A stretch of DNA of 64,000 nt from Planctomycetota bacterium (GTDB lineage: Bacteria > Planctomycetota > SZUA-567 > H5-PLA8). The stretch's first letter is position 1. Every line of letters begins with the position of its first letter. The notes beneath the pieces were generated by a model. That model ran no database searches and was not told the origin of the DNA. It worked only from the letters and a program-made list of their open reading frames with translations. The translations under genes and the position numbers were made by a program. Positions 33,401 through 43,478 of the stretch are shown one piece after another. The DNA is taken from positions 1 to 64,000 of the forward strand of contig JAHCJK010000004.1 in assembly GCA_026184295.1 (NCBI GenBank), read 5' to 3'.

Positions 33401-35011
33401 TTACTCCTTCACGCCCGGCTCCTTCTCCTTCACCACCTTCTCCGGCGCGCTCCACTGCTCGTACGTATCCACCAATTCGAAGTAGCGCTTCAGGTGCTTG
33501 TAGTCGTTCGTCCAGGTCGTGTACATGAAGCCGAGGATGCCCGGCTGGCCGGCGGAGACCTTCATCCAGTTGCCGATGTTGTTCTTCATCTTCTGATCGG
33601 TTTTGCCGTCGTAGAAGCCGCAGAGCACCTGCGGATTGCCGCGGTCGGCGAAGAACTTGATGCTTTCGGCCTTGGGCGCGTACCAGTTGAGAATGATCAC
33701 GTCTTTCGGCAGGGCTTCCCAGGAGCCGTCCCAGTTGCCGTTGACGAGGTAGTAGTAGCCCTTTTCGCCGAACGGCCGGGCGTTGTGGTGCGGCGTGAAC
33801 ATGTCCGACCAGGTGTAGACCTTCGCCTCCGGCGCCGCGGCGCGCACTTTTTCGTACATGACCTTGAAGTGCTTCGCGAGCATCTCGCCCGGCTTGAGCG
33901 GCTTGCCGTCGGGCATCGGTTCCCAGCCCGCGATGCGCATCTCGTCGTAGTTCAGGAAAATCCCCGCCGGCTGCCAGACCTTGATGCAGTTCTTCAGTTC
34001 CATCTCGAGGATTTCCATCGCCTTGGGGTCTTCCAGCGACATGATGTCCTGGTCGCTGCCGACGCGGTAGCCGTGCCAGAAGGTCAGGAGCAGCTTCTCG
34101 CCGTCCTTGATGCGCGAGCCTTCCGCCAGTTCCAGGTCGGCGGGCGCGCGGTCGATGGTGAATTCCCCGTCGAAAGGCTTCTTGAGCATGTCCGCGTCGT
34201 GGAGCGACTTGAAGTCCTTGCCTTCCTCGTAGACGGTCTGGCCGTCCTCGCTGGTCACGGTCAGCGGAACGAGCGGGCGGCGCACGATCATCAGCGTGCC
34301 CGCGAGTTCGATCTTCACGTTCTCGATCTTCGCGTCGCGCGGCAGGATTTGGGCGCGGACTTCGCTGTTGTCGAGGCTGTTGAAGCAGTAGACGACGGTC
34401 TGTTCGTCGGCGTCCTTCAGCACCGGGGTCGCGCGCGAGATCCAGCGCTTGGCGTCGGGAGACATCACGCGCAGCAGATCGTCGCGGTCGCCTTCGTACT
34501 TCCCTTTCAGCGTAAAGGTGATCTTGTACTGCTGGAAGGGCTTCACCTTCAGCATCCCGCGCAGGCCGTTGCCGTCGGGCTTCAGCGTGCCGAGGTCCAG
34601 CGCGCCGGCGGGGTCGGCGGAGGCCTTGCCGTTCTTGACGATAAAGGGCATCTGCTTGACCGGCAGGCCGGCCATCAGGTTCGGGTCGAAGTGGAAGTAG
34701 CGCCCGGAATAGCCCGTCGAGCAGATGTTCGGGACGAGCGTGATGCCTTCGGCCTTCGCGGCGGCCTTGGCCTTTTCCACGCGCGCGAGGTACGTCGCGT
34801 CCTCGGACCAGCGCAGGAAACGCCCTTCGATCAGCAGCGCGTGGGTGCAGCCGCTGGCCTTGGACTCCTTCATTAAGGAGACGAAGGTCTCGAGGCCCGC
34901 GTCGCTGCCGAGGTCGGCTTTGGCGTAGACCCAGCGTTCGGGCAGCTTCTCCGCCGCGGAAACCATCGAGAGCATCGTCATCGCCGAGAGCAGGACCGGA
35001 ATCGCGCGCAT
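33401..35011 (-). CDS. Secreted TIM-barrel protein resembling glycoside hydrolases
   Basis: 536 residues. The signal peptide is clear (IPVLLSAMTMLSMVS, then AAEKLP). The N-terminal 120 residues (RWVYAKADLGSD, ALLIEGRFLRW, LVPNICSTGYSG) and the C-terminal half form barrel-like strands. A beta-sandwich-like insert lies at about 140-290. Candidate catalytic acids occur in IFLNYDEMRIAGWEP, the Asp-Glu position of GH20-type hexosaminidases, and in KVYTWSDMF. I do not recognise an exact family, so the glycosidase call rests on the barrel and DE motif. It is exported to the periplasm or surface. Its 3' end abuts the 8-bp repeat. Confidence 0.6.
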   Translation of the reverse strand: MRAIPVLLSAMTMLSMVSAAEKLPERWVYAKADLGSDAGLETFVSLMKESKASGCTHALLIEGRFLRWSEDATYLARVEKAKAAAKAEGITLVPNICSTGYSGRYFHFDPNLMAGLPVKQMPFIVKNGKASADPAGALDLGTLKPDGNGLRGMLKVKPFQQYKITFTLKGKYEGDRDDLLRVMSPDAKRWISRATPVLKDADEQTVVYCFNSLDNSEVRAQILPRDAKIENVKIELAGTLMIVRRPLVPLTVTSEDGQTVYEEGKDFKSLHDADMLKKPFDGEFTIDRAPADLELAEGSRIKDGEKLLLTFWHGYRVGSDQDIMSLEDPKAMEILEMELKNCIKVWQPAGIFLNYDEMRIAGWEPMPDGKPLKPGEMLAKHFKVMYEKVRAAAPEAKVYTWSDMFTPHHNARPFGEKGYYYLVNGNWDGSWEALPKDVIILNWYAPKAESIKFFADRGNPQVLCGFYDGKTDQKMKNNIGNWMKVSAGQPGILGFMYTTWTNDYKHLKRYFELVDTYEQWSAPEKVVKEKEPGVKE

Positions 35012-35123
35012 GAAAGGCCTCCCATTGGTACCCCTTGTGTACCCGCTATGAAGCGGCTTCTAGCAGGGTATACACCGCAGGGAACCTTCAGGCGATAAAA
35101 GACCCATCTAAAATCATAAGTAG

Positions 35124-35152
35124 AGGAGCGCCCAGACCTTCCGGGCGCTCCT
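35124..35152 (-). terminator. Hairpin terminator of the VOC gene
   Basis: A 10-bp GC-rich stem (35124-35133 with 35143-35152) and a 9-base loop lie 38 bp beyond the VOC stop. The minus-strand T-tract is weak. Confidence 0.65.
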
Positions 35153-35190
35153 TATGTACACGGCTTGCAACCAAAGGGCGAACGCAGGGC

Positions 35191-35718
35191 TTATTGCGTG
35201 GCGTCCTGGTTTTTCACAACGCCCCAAAGTCGCAGCGCGACGCCGTTAGGCGTACGCAGTGTACCTTGGTAGAGCCCCGAGTTTGGGCCACCGTGGGGCG
35301 CGGGCGGATTCTCGAACTTCAAGCCGCGCGCTTCGAGTTTCTTACCAACCTCCAGGATGTCCTCGACCATGAACTCAAGGCGGATCGTCTCGGGCGGCGT
35401 AAGCGGGTTCTCCTCCGAGGCCGGCGTCACCGAAAAGTAGAAGCCGTGCTCCGGGCTGGTAAACATCGCGTACTCGCCGCCGAGGGCGTTGGTGGGGAAA
35501 CCCATCACATCGAGGAAGAAGCCGACCTCGGCGGGGAAATCCTTCACGTGGTACTCGACGCAATGCGTCCAGCAGGGGCCCAGTTTGAACGGGAACGGAT
35601 GCTTCGGCTCGACCCAGCGTTCCTTCCAATCCTGCGGCGTCTTGCACGACGAAGCCAGCTTGATGCGCTCCAGCCCCAGGGCATGACAGGTTTCCACGGC
35701 CGATGCGGTCTGAATCAC
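35191..35718 (-). CDS. VOC-family (glyoxalase/bleomycin-resistance fold) protein
   Basis: About 175 residues. There is an N-terminal extension of 50 residues (ALGLERIKLASSCKTPQDW), then one VOC module pair: HCVEYHVKDFPAEVGFFLDVMG, EYAMFTSPEHGFYFSVT, IRLEFMVEDILEV and GLYQGTLRTPNGVALRLWGV. Metal ligands may be His and Glu in the first and second strands. The family includes dioxygenases, glyoxalases and isomerases; the substrate is unknown. Start GTG 35718 is chosen because a strong GGGAGG lies just upstream, while the frame before it has no ATG in a good place. It is transcribed alone. Confidence 0.75.
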   Translation of the reverse strand: MIQTASAVETCHALGLERIKLASSCKTPQDWKERWVEPKHPFPFKLGPCWTHCVEYHVKDFPAEVGFFLDVMGFPTNALGGEYAMFTSPEHGFYFSVTPASEENPLTPPETIRLEFMVEDILEVGKKLEARGLKFENPPAPHGGPNSGLYQGTLRTPNGVALRLWGVVKNQDATQ

Positions 35719-35941
35719 AATCTTCTCCTCCCTTTTGGGCTTCGTGCGCGCTGCATGTCGCATTCAACGCGAACTTCGTAGCGCGCGACCCGGGATGGAC
35801 AGCGTTGAACTTTTCTATCTTAGGCACCACTTGGCCAGATTCGCGATCTTATGCCGCTCGGAAAACATCCGGCCCCCTTGCACCTTGAAGCGCCTCCTCC
35901 TGCATGTGCTCGCATGTAATTTTCGTGCGTGCGGCCAATGG

Positions 35942-38758
35942 CTAGGCCTTGCCCTTGGCCTTCTTGACCAGTTCGTCGAGCTTCGCCAGGGCCTGGATCG
36001 GGGAGAGCGCGTTCGCGTCGGTGCCGCGCAGGTCGTCGAGGAGTTCCTTCACGCGCGGATCGATTTCCTTCTCGGTGGGTTCGAAGAGCATCATCTGGCC
36101 GTCTTCGTGCTTCGGCTGAATGCGGCGGCGCTTGGGCTTGGCCGAGGCCGGCACGTTCACGTTCGCGACGCGGTCCTGCGCCTCGGCCTCGAGTTCCTGC
36201 AGGATCGCGCGGGCGCGTTCGATCACTGGACCCGGAATCCCGGCCAGCCGCGCGACGTGGAGCCCGAAGCTGCGTTCGCTCGGTCCCGTCACGATGCGGT
36301 GCAGGAAGGTGATCTCGCCCTGCCACTCCTTCACCACCGCGCTGGCGTTGCGGACGCGCGGGAGTTCCTGTTCGAGCCCGCAGAGTTCGTGGTAGTGCGT
36401 GGCGAAGAGCGTGCGCGGCTTGGCCTCGCCCTGGTGGAGGTGCTCGACGATCGCCCACGCCAGGCTCACGCCGTCGTAGGTGCTCGTCCCGCGCCCGACC
36501 TCGTCGAGGATCACCAGCGACCGGTCCGACGCGTGCGCGAGAATCTCGGCGACCTCGGCCATCTCGACCATGAACGTGCTGCGCCCGCCGAAGAGGTCGT
36601 CGGCCGCGCCGATGCGCGTGAAGATGCGGTCCACCAGGCCCACTTCGGCGGCCTGCGCGGGGACGTACGCGCCCATCTGCGCGAGAATCGTGCAGAGCGC
36701 CGCGCTGCGGATGTAGGTGCTCTTGCCGGCCATGTTGGGCCCGGTGAGCAGCAAAATCTGCGGCGCGCGGTCCTTCTCGTCCTTCGGGTCCTTGGCCGCG
36801 TCCTTGCCGTTGCCGGGCCTGGCGTCGAGCGAGAGGTCGTTGGGCACCAGGTCCCCGCGCGCGAGGGTCTCCTCGAGCACCGGGTGGCGCATCTGGTCGA
36901 AGAAGAGCTTCCGCGACTGGCTCAGCGCCGGGCGCACCTGCGCCTTCTTCACCGCCACTTCGGCCAGGCTGGCGAGCGCGTCGAGTTCCGCGAGGCCCGC
37001 GCCGGCGGCCTGGAGCCGCGGGACGGCCTGCGCGACCTCGTCGCGCAAGGCGTTGAAGAGGCGCGCCTCGATCGCGCGCAGCTTGTCTTCGGCGCCGAGC
37101 ACCTCCGCTTCGTACTTCTTGAGTTCCGGGGTCACGAAGCGTTCGGCGTTGGCGAGCGTCTGGCGGCGTTCGAAATCCTTGGGGACGTTGGCGAGGTTCG
37201 CCTTCGTCACCTCGATGTAGTAACCGAAGACCTGGTTGTAGCCGACCTTCAGGCTGGAGATGCCGGATTCTTCGCGCGCGCGCGTCTGGAAGTTGGCGAT
37301 CCACTGCTTGCCGCCGCTGGAGACTTCGCGCAGGCGGTCGAGTTCCGCGTCCACGCCGGCGCGGATCAGCCCGCCGTCGGCGACGCTGTTGGGGCAATCG
37401 TCGTTGAGCGTGCGCGCGATGCGTTCGGCCACGGGGCCCAGGCCTTCGAAGCGTTCGCGCAGGGCGGCCAGCACGCCCGCCTGGAAGTTGGCCAGCGCGT
37501 CCTGGAACTTCGGGAGCAGCAGGAGCGAGTTCTTGAGCCCGATCAGGTCGCGCGGCGTGGCGCGTCCCGCGGCCAGGCGCGCGGCGATGCGTTCCAGGTC
37601 CACGGTGTCCTTCAGGATTTCGCGGAGTTCCTCGCGGAGCAGCGCGTCGGTGACGAGCGTCGCGACGGCCTCCTGGCGGGCCTTCAGCGCCTCGAGCCCG
37701 CGCAGCGGACGGAGCATCCATTCGCGCAGGCGGCGCGCGCCGGCGCTGGTGCGCGTGCGGTCGAGCGTCCAGAGCAGCGAGCCTTCGTAGCCGCGGTCGC
37801 GCAGGGTCTCGACCAGTTCCAGGCTTCGAATGGCAACCTCGTCGAGTTCCAGAAAGGCCTCGGGGTCGATCGCGCGCGGGGCCTGCAGGTGCGCCGCCGC
37901 GCCGGGATGCATCTCCTCCAGGTAGCCGACGAGCGCGCCCGCGGCGCGCGCGGCCAGCGGCAGGGCCTGCGTCAGTTTTTTCATCTCCGCCGCGCCGGCT
38001 TTGCCCGAACCGAAGCGTTCGAGCACGCGCGCGTGCGCCTCGCGCGCCGAAAAGGCCTCGGGCTTGAGGTGCGAAAGCGCCGCGTGGATGCCGTGGGGGA
38101 GCGCCGGCGGGGCCTTGGCGCCCGGGGGCAGCGGCGCGGGCTCGGGGAGCAGGCATTCGCTGGGGGCCAGGCGCGCGAGTTCCGCGGCGAGTTCGTGCAC
38201 GCCGGCGGTCTCGCGGACGAAGATCGCGCCGCCGGACAGGTCCACGGCCGCGAGGCCGCAGGCGCCTTCGGGATCGCCCGGGCGTTCGGCCAGGACCGCG
38301 ACGAGGCGGTTGGGCTTGCGCGCGTCGAGCAGGTTGTCCTCGACGACGGTGCCAGGCGTGACGACGCGGGTGATCTCGCGCTTCACCAATCCCTTGGCCT
38401 GGCTGGCGTCCTCGGTCTGGTCGCAGATCGAGACGCTGAAGCCCATGCGCAGCAGCCGCCCGAGGTAGGTCTCGGCGTTGTGCACGGGCACGCCGGCCAT
38501 GGGGATCGCGTCGGGCCCCTTGCTGCGGCTGGTCAGGGTCAGGCCCAGGACGCGCGAGGCGACCTTGGCGTCCTCGAAGAAGAGTTCGTAAAAGTCGCCG
38601 AGCCGGAAGAAGAGCAGCGCGTGGGGATAGCGCTTCTTGGCGGCGTGGTACTGCCGCATCATGGGCGTGTCGTTGGGCGAACCGGGCTCGTCGGCGGCGA
38701 CGGAGGCGCCGTCGCCGGAGGCGTGAGCAGGTTCCGCCTGTTTGCGCTGGGAGGCCAT
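35942..38758 (-). CDS. mutS: DNA mismatch-repair protein MutS
   Basis: 938 residues. The mismatch-binding domain carries FFRLGDFYELFFEDA, with the Phe-x-Glu wedge. Connector, lever and clamp domains follow. The ATPase has Walker A LTGPNMAGKSTYIRS and Walker B SLVILDEVGRGTSTYDG, and the signature FATHYHELCGLE. MutS recognises mispairs and recruits MutL. It is longer than typical (850-880), with a 30-residue N-terminal extension rich in Ala/Gly/Asp and a charged insert before Walker A. An alternative start is the Met-Met pair near residue 33. The ATG used has no clear Shine-Dalgarno. Divergent from the sensor-kinase gene, with 98 bp between. Confidence 0.95.
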   Translation of the reverse strand: MASQRKQAEPAHASGDGASVAADEPGSPNDTPMMRQYHAAKKRYPHALLFFRLGDFYELFFEDAKVASRVLGLTLTSRSKGPDAIPMAGVPVHNAETYLGRLLRMGFSVSICDQTEDASQAKGLVKREITRVVTPGTVVEDNLLDARKPNRLVAVLAERPGDPEGACGLAAVDLSGGAIFVRETAGVHELAAELARLAPSECLLPEPAPLPPGAKAPPALPHGIHAALSHLKPEAFSAREAHARVLERFGSGKAGAAEMKKLTQALPLAARAAGALVGYLEEMHPGAAAHLQAPRAIDPEAFLELDEVAIRSLELVETLRDRGYEGSLLWTLDRTRTSAGARRLREWMLRPLRGLEALKARQEAVATLVTDALLREELREILKDTVDLERIAARLAAGRATPRDLIGLKNSLLLLPKFQDALANFQAGVLAALRERFEGLGPVAERIARTLNDDCPNSVADGGLIRAGVDAELDRLREVSSGGKQWIANFQTRAREESGISSLKVGYNQVFGYYIEVTKANLANVPKDFERRQTLANAERFVTPELKKYEAEVLGAEDKLRAIEARLFNALRDEVAQAVPRLQAAGAGLAELDALASLAEVAVKKAQVRPALSQSRKLFFDQMRHPVLEETLARGDLVPNDLSLDARPGNGKDAAKDPKDEKDRAPQILLLTGPNMAGKSTYIRSAALCTILAQMGAYVPAQAAEVGLVDRIFTRIGAADDLFGGRSTFMVEMAEVAEILAHASDRSLVILDEVGRGTSTYDGVSLAWAIVEHLHQGEAKPRTLFATHYHELCGLEQELPRVRNASAVVKEWQGEITFLHRIVTGPSERSFGLHVARLAGIPGPVIERARAILQELEAEAQDRVANVNVPASAKPKRRRIQPKHEDGQMMLFEPTEKEIDPRVKELLDDLRGTDANALSPIQALAKLDELVKKAKGKA

Positions 38759-38856
38759 GATTGGCGAGCCATTATGAAGCGATGAGCGCCAGTGGCAAGG
38801 ACCGCCGCACGGTGTGGCGTTGTTTCAAGCTCCGGATACACTAACGCTACTCCGTC

Positions 38857-41800
38857 ATGAAAACTCCGGACGGTCCGGTCACCAACGGCTTTGTACGGGA
38901 ACCCGGCCTGCGGCCCCTGCCCTGGCCCCCGCTCTCGACGCGCTCGAGCGTCGGCCGCACGCTCGTGCCGCTGGGCGCCGCCTGGGCGCTTTCGTGCGTG
39001 GCCGCGGTGGTGCTCGGATACCTCTCGGTCCGCTACCAGTGGTACAACTACCCCGTCGGCAGCGTGCGCCTGGGCTTCTACCCGCCGTGGACGATCGGCG
39101 TGCTGTGGGCGCTCTGGTTCGGCTGGGGGTACGGCGCGACGGTTACGTTCGTCTCCTGCCTGATCATCGCGCTCATCCACAGCCCCGGCGCCGCCAACCC
39201 GATCACGTTTCCCGGCGCGCTGCTGCTTTCCAGCGCCGACGCGGCGGGGTTGTACCTCTTCGTGCGCTTCCTCACCGGCTTCCCGCTCGACACCCGCATC
39301 CGTTCCCTGCGCGACGCGGGCGTCTTCTGCCTGGCCGTCTTCCTGGCAAGCGTCACCGGAGCCAACGGCTGCTTCGTGGTCGCCTCGGAACACGGCTGGA
39401 TCGCGCGCGGCGATTTCCGCGCCACGCTGATCGTCTGGGAAGGCTGGTGGCTGGGGCACTTCGTCGAATGTTTCCTCGTCATCGGGCCGCTCGCCACCCT
39501 GCTCGGCCCGGCCGTCGAACGCTGGAAGACCCGCCATTTCGAATGCCCGCCGCGCGAGGCGACCTTTCGGCGGCAGGCCGTCGCGGCCACGCTGGCCGGC
39601 CTTGCGCTGATCGTCTTCTATTCGATCCTCCTCCAGGCCCCCGGCCAGCGCATGCTGGAAGTGATCTCCAAGCTGGACATGAACGATTCCACGCGCGAGG
39701 CGCTGATCGCCGCCAAGCACGCCGCCGACTGGCAGCGCGGCATCGTGCTCGCCACGCTGCTGGGCCTCGGCGCGACCGGCATCTGGATCGCGCTGGCCCT
39801 GCGCCGCCGCTACGCGATGCAGTTGCGCCAGGAGTTCCAGCGCCACGGCGAGGACCTGCGGCGCGGCGCGGCCTGGAACCAGGCCATGACCGACCTCGCC
39901 GAGGACGGCCTTCAGCCGCTCGACACCGAGACCCGCGCGAAGCGCCTCGCCGAGAGCGTCCTGCGGGTGACGGGCGCGCGCGAAATCCGCGTGCTGGTCC
40001 GCGAACCCGGCCGCGCCGACGCGCTGCGCCTGGCCGCGCGCGCCGGGAGCCACGCCAACGGCGCGGAAGCGCGCTCCTTGCCGCTCCAGGGCAGCCTGCC
40101 CGGGCAGGCGGTGCTGGAAGGTTCGCCGCTGTACGTCGAACGGGATCCGCAGAACCATCCCGTCGGCAAGGCACACCTGCCCTACCTGGAGGCGCTGCAC
40201 GCCCACGCGTACCTGTGCGTGCCGCTGATGGGCCCCAACGGCGCGGCCGGCGCGCTGGAGATCCTTTCGGACCAGGCCATGCCGATGAACAGCGAGGGCC
40301 TGCGGCGCTTGCGCGCCATCGGGCGCATCGGCGGGGCCGCGCTGGCGCGCTCGAGCGGCGGCGAGCGCCAGCACCTCGACCAGGCCGAGACCGTGCGGCT
40401 TTCGCGCCTCGCCCAGGACCTGGCCGAAGAGAACGATTCACACCATCTGATGCAGCGCATCGCGGGCTCCGCGGCGCAGTTCCTGGGCGCGGGCGGCTAC
40501 GCGGTGCTGGTGGCCGAGGAAGGTTCCGGAGGGGACACGCGCCTGGTGGTGGCCGCCACGTCGGGCCTGGGCGAGGGCCTGCCCGCGCCGGGCATGGCCT
40601 TCCCGCTCGCCGAGGCCTGCCTGGCCGCCGAATGCGCGCGCGAGGGCCGCTCGCGCTCGGCGGGGCTGGAGCCTTCGGAGCCCGCCGAGACGCCGCTGGT
40701 CCCGGGCTGGAACGCGCGCGTGGCCCTGGCCGTTCCGTTCGCGCCGTTCGGCAAGCCTCCGCTGGGCGCGCTGGTCGCCGCCTTTCCGCCCGCGCGCAAG
40801 GCCGGCCAGGAAGAGGAAGCGCGCGCCGAGGAACTGGCGCGGCTGGCCGGCGCCGGCCTGCGCCGCCTGCGCCTGCTGGAAGACACGCGCCGCCAGGCGG
40901 CCGAGATCGCGCTCTTCGAACAGATCGGGCGCTCCTTCGCCGAACACCTGAGCGTCGAGGACACGCTGAACAACCTGGTGCGCAACGTCAGCAAGATCTT
41001 TCCCGCGCGCTGGGCCGCCGTCTTCGAGTACGACCCGAACCTCAAGGCGCTGGTCTCGCGCGCCACGAGCATCCCCCACCCCGACGCGGCCTCCATCCGC
41101 ATCCCGCCCGGGGCGCGTTCGCTGGTCGCCACCACCTACCGCGAAGGCAAGACGGCGGTCTCTAGCGATCTGGTCAACGACCCGCGCTCCAGCCCCGAAC
41201 TGAACGCGAAATACGGGTCGCGGTCGGGCGTTTCCGTGCCGCTGGGCCCCGCCGGGCAGATTCTGGGCGTGCTCTTCGCCTGCGACCCCGCGGAGATGCA
41301 CTACCGCGAGGACGACGTGCGGCGGCTGGAACAGATCGCCGCGCTGGCATCGGTGGCGCTGGAACGCGCCTACCTGCACGAGGAAGTGCGCCGCCGCGTC
41401 GAGGAACTCGCGATTCTTCACGAGGTCGGCAGCGTGCTCGTCGAGACCCTGCGCCTCGACACTTCCCTCAACCGCATCGCCGACATCGTCCGCCGCCATT
41501 TCCGCGCCGCGGGCGCCGGCTTTCTGCTCGCCGAACCCGGCGGCCAGGAACTGACCGTGCGCGGGGCCTCCGGTTCGTATTCCGACCGCCTGCTGGGCGC
41601 GCGGGTGAAAGCCAGCGAGCCCGGCATCATCCTCGACGCCTACCGCGAGCGGAAGGCGATGGTGGTGACCGACATCGGCTCCGACCCGCGCATCGGGAAA
41701 ATACTTTCGGCCGAGATGCCGACGGGGAAATCGGGCATCGTGGTGCCGCTCAACGCCTCCCACCATCCGATCGGCGTGCTGGGCATCTTCTACGAGGACC

Positions 41801-43392
41801 CGCGCGCGTTTTCGGAGAACGACATCCAGCGCCTGGACGCCGTAGCGCGCCTGGCGGCCTCGGCCGTCGAGCGCGAGCGGCTGGGGCAGGCGCTGCAGGC
41901 CAGCGAGGCGCGCATCAACGAAATCCTGAACAGCACCCCCGCGGTCGTGATCGGCCTCGACCTGAAGGGCGCGATCCTGACCTTCAACGCCACGGCCGAA
42001 CGCGTGACCGGCTACCGCGTGGAGGAGGCGATGGGCAAGGACTGCCTGACGCTGCTCTACCCCGACCCGATCGAACGCGTGCGCGTCAGCAAGATGCTCC
42101 GCGATGCCTTCGCCGCCGACGGGCGCGGCAAAGGCGAGATCACCGCCATCACGCGCAAGGACGGCAAGCTGCGCAAGATCCGCTGGACCGGCGAGGCCCT
42201 GCGCGACGCCAAGGGCGAACTGAGCGGCATCGTGGGCATGGGCCTGGACGTGACCGAACAACTGGAACTCGAGGCCCAGTTCCTGCAGGCGCAGAAGATG
42301 GAATCCGTCGGCGCGCTGGCCGGCGGCATGGCCCACGACTTCAACAACCTGCTCGGCGGCATCCTGGGCCAGTCGGCGCTCGCGCACGCCCAGTTGCGCC
42401 CCGGCGATCCCGTCCACAAGATTCTCAAGAAGATCGAGTCGGCCGCGCAGCGCGGCGCGGACCTGACCAGCAAACTGCTCGCCTTCGCGCGGCGTTCGGT
42501 GATTCAGCCCATGCCGGTGGACATCGGCCTGCTGCTGCGCGAGACCGCGGAACTGCTGGCGGGCTCCCTCCCGCGCGAGATCACCGTGATCTCGCACGTG
42601 ACCCCCAACATGCCGCCCGTCGAGGGCGATCCCACGCAGTTGCAGCAGGTGATCCTCAACCTGTGCGTGAACGCGCGCGACGCGATGCCGCACGGCGGCA
42701 CCTTGAACCTGCGCGCCGCGCCGGGCGAGGCCGGCTGGGTGCGGCTCGAGATCGCCGATTCGGGCACCGGCATGACCGAGGACGTGAAGGCGCATCTCTT
42801 CGAGCCCTTCTTCACCACCAAGGAAAAGGGCAAGGGCACCGGCCTGGGCCTCGCCGTCGTCTTCGGCATCGTGCGCAGCCACCGCGGGCGCATCGAAGTG
42901 GACAGCACGGTCGGAAAAGGCACCTGCTTCCTGCTGCACTTCCCCTTCATGACCGCCAAGCCCGCGCCGCCGCCGGCGGCCCCCGCCGGCCTTGCCGAGC
43001 CCGACGCCATCACCGGCACCGAAGAACTGCTGCTCATCGACGACGAAGCGATCATGCGCGAGACCACCCAGAAGCTGCTCGAAAGCCTCGGCTACCGCGT
43101 GCACGTGGCCTCGGGCGGCGAGGAAGGCCTGAACCTGATCGACGTCCAGGGCGTGCAGCCGCGCGTCATCGTGCTCGACGTGATGATGCCCGGGCTCGCC
43201 GGCGTCCCGCTCTTTCACGAACTGCGCAAGCGCCTGCCGCGCGTGCCCGTGATCCTGATCAGCGGGTTCAGCCGCGAACGCGAGGTCCAGAACATGCTCC
43301 AGGCGGGCGCGCAGGAACTGATCCAGAAGCCCTTCCGCCTGGAAGAACTGGCCACCGCCATCCGCCGCGCCCTGCAAGTGGCCGTACGCTGA
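38857..43392 (+). CDS. Hybrid histidine kinase: MASE1-like membrane sensor, multiple GAF, PAS, HisKA, HATPase, receiver
   Basis: 1511 residues. The N-terminus (about 20-330) has eight or so membrane helices with MASE1-like blocks (YPPWTIGVLWALWFGWGYG). Next come about four GAF-type modules (about 345-1025), with recurring SVPLGPAGQILGVLF and VVPLNASHHPIGVLG. A PAS domain follows at about 1035-1145. The HisKA H-box GGMAHDFNNLLGG has its phospho-acceptor at His1160. The ATPase has DSGTGM and EKGKGTGLGLAVV. The C-terminal receiver has LIDDE and its phospho-Asp at 1441 (VLDVMMPG). It senses a signal at the membrane and passes phosphate to its own receiver. No separate response regulator is adjacent. 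Confidence 0.9.
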   Translation: MKTPDGPVTNGFVREPGLRPLPWPPLSTRSSVGRTLVPLGAAWALSCVAAVVLGYLSVRYQWYNYPVGSVRLGFYPPWTIGVLWALWFGWGYGATVTFVSCLIIALIHSPGAANPITFPGALLLSSADAAGLYLFVRFLTGFPLDTRIRSLRDAGVFCLAVFLASVTGANGCFVVASEHGWIARGDFRATLIVWEGWWLGHFVECFLVIGPLATLLGPAVERWKTRHFECPPREATFRRQAVAATLAGLALIVFYSILLQAPGQRMLEVISKLDMNDSTREALIAAKHAADWQRGIVLATLLGLGATGIWIALALRRRYAMQLRQEFQRHGEDLRRGAAWNQAMTDLAEDGLQPLDTETRAKRLAESVLRVTGAREIRVLVREPGRADALRLAARAGSHANGAEARSLPLQGSLPGQAVLEGSPLYVERDPQNHPVGKAHLPYLEALHAHAYLCVPLMGPNGAAGALEILSDQAMPMNSEGLRRLRAIGRIGGAALARSSGGERQHLDQAETVRLSRLAQDLAEENDSHHLMQRIAGSAAQFLGAGGYAVLVAEEGSGGDTRLVVAATSGLGEGLPAPGMAFPLAEACLAAECAREGRSRSAGLEPSEPAETPLVPGWNARVALAVPFAPFGKPPLGALVAAFPPARKAGQEEEARAEELARLAGAGLRRLRLLEDTRRQAAEIALFEQIGRSFAEHLSVEDTLNNLVRNVSKIFPARWAAVFEYDPNLKALVSRATSIPHPDAASIRIPPGARSLVATTYREGKTAVSSDLVNDPRSSPELNAKYGSRSGVSVPLGPAGQILGVLFACDPAEMHYREDDVRRLEQIAALASVALERAYLHEEVRRRVEELAILHEVGSVLVETLRLDTSLNRIADIVRRHFRAAGAGFLLAEPGGQELTVRGASGSYSDRLLGARVKASEPGIILDAYRERKAMVVTDIGSDPRIGKILSAEMPTGKSGIVVPLNASHHPIGVLGIFYEDPRAFSENDIQRLDAVARLAASAVERERLGQALQASEARINEILNSTPAVVIGLDLKGAILTFNATAERVTGYRVEEAMGKDCLTLLYPDPIERVRVSKMLRDAFAADGRGKGEITAITRKDGKLRKIRWTGEALRDAKGELSGIVGMGLDVTEQLELEAQFLQAQKMESVGALAGGMAHDFNNLLGGILGQSALAHAQLRPGDPVHKILKKIESAAQRGADLTSKLLAFARRSVIQPMPVDIGLLLRETAELLAGSLPREITVISHVTPNMPPVEGDPTQLQQVILNLCVNARDAMPHGGTLNLRAAPGEAGWVRLEIADSGTGMTEDVKAHLFEPFFTTKEKGKGTGLGLAVVFGIVRSHRGRIEVDSTVGKGTCFLLHFPFMTAKPAPPPAAPAGLAEPDAITGTEELLLIDDEAIMRETTQKLLESLGYRVHVASGGEEGLNLIDVQGVQPRVIVLDVMMPGLAGVPLFHELRKRLPRVPVILISGFSREREVQNMLQAGAQELIQKPFRLEELATAIRRALQVAVR

Positions 43393-43478
43393 GGCCTTGC
43401 ATCTTCGGCACCTTTGGAAAAGCCTCTAAGAAAACAGGCCGCGCCACCCTCTTAAGAGGTAGCGGAGGAGACCCTGCG

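Noticed and set aside
35027-35043. GGTAC-N7-GTACC dyad upstream of the secreted glycosidase-like gene
   Set aside because: A short dyad like this is too common, and I found no promoter around it to support an operator.
35735-38785. Long reading frame opposite mutS, and similar frames of 500-1100 codons opposite other genes (for example 16240-19383, 24796-27732)
   Set aside because: They are shadows of GC-rich coding sequence: their translations are Arg/Gly/Ala-biased without any family motif, and the real gene is on the other strand.
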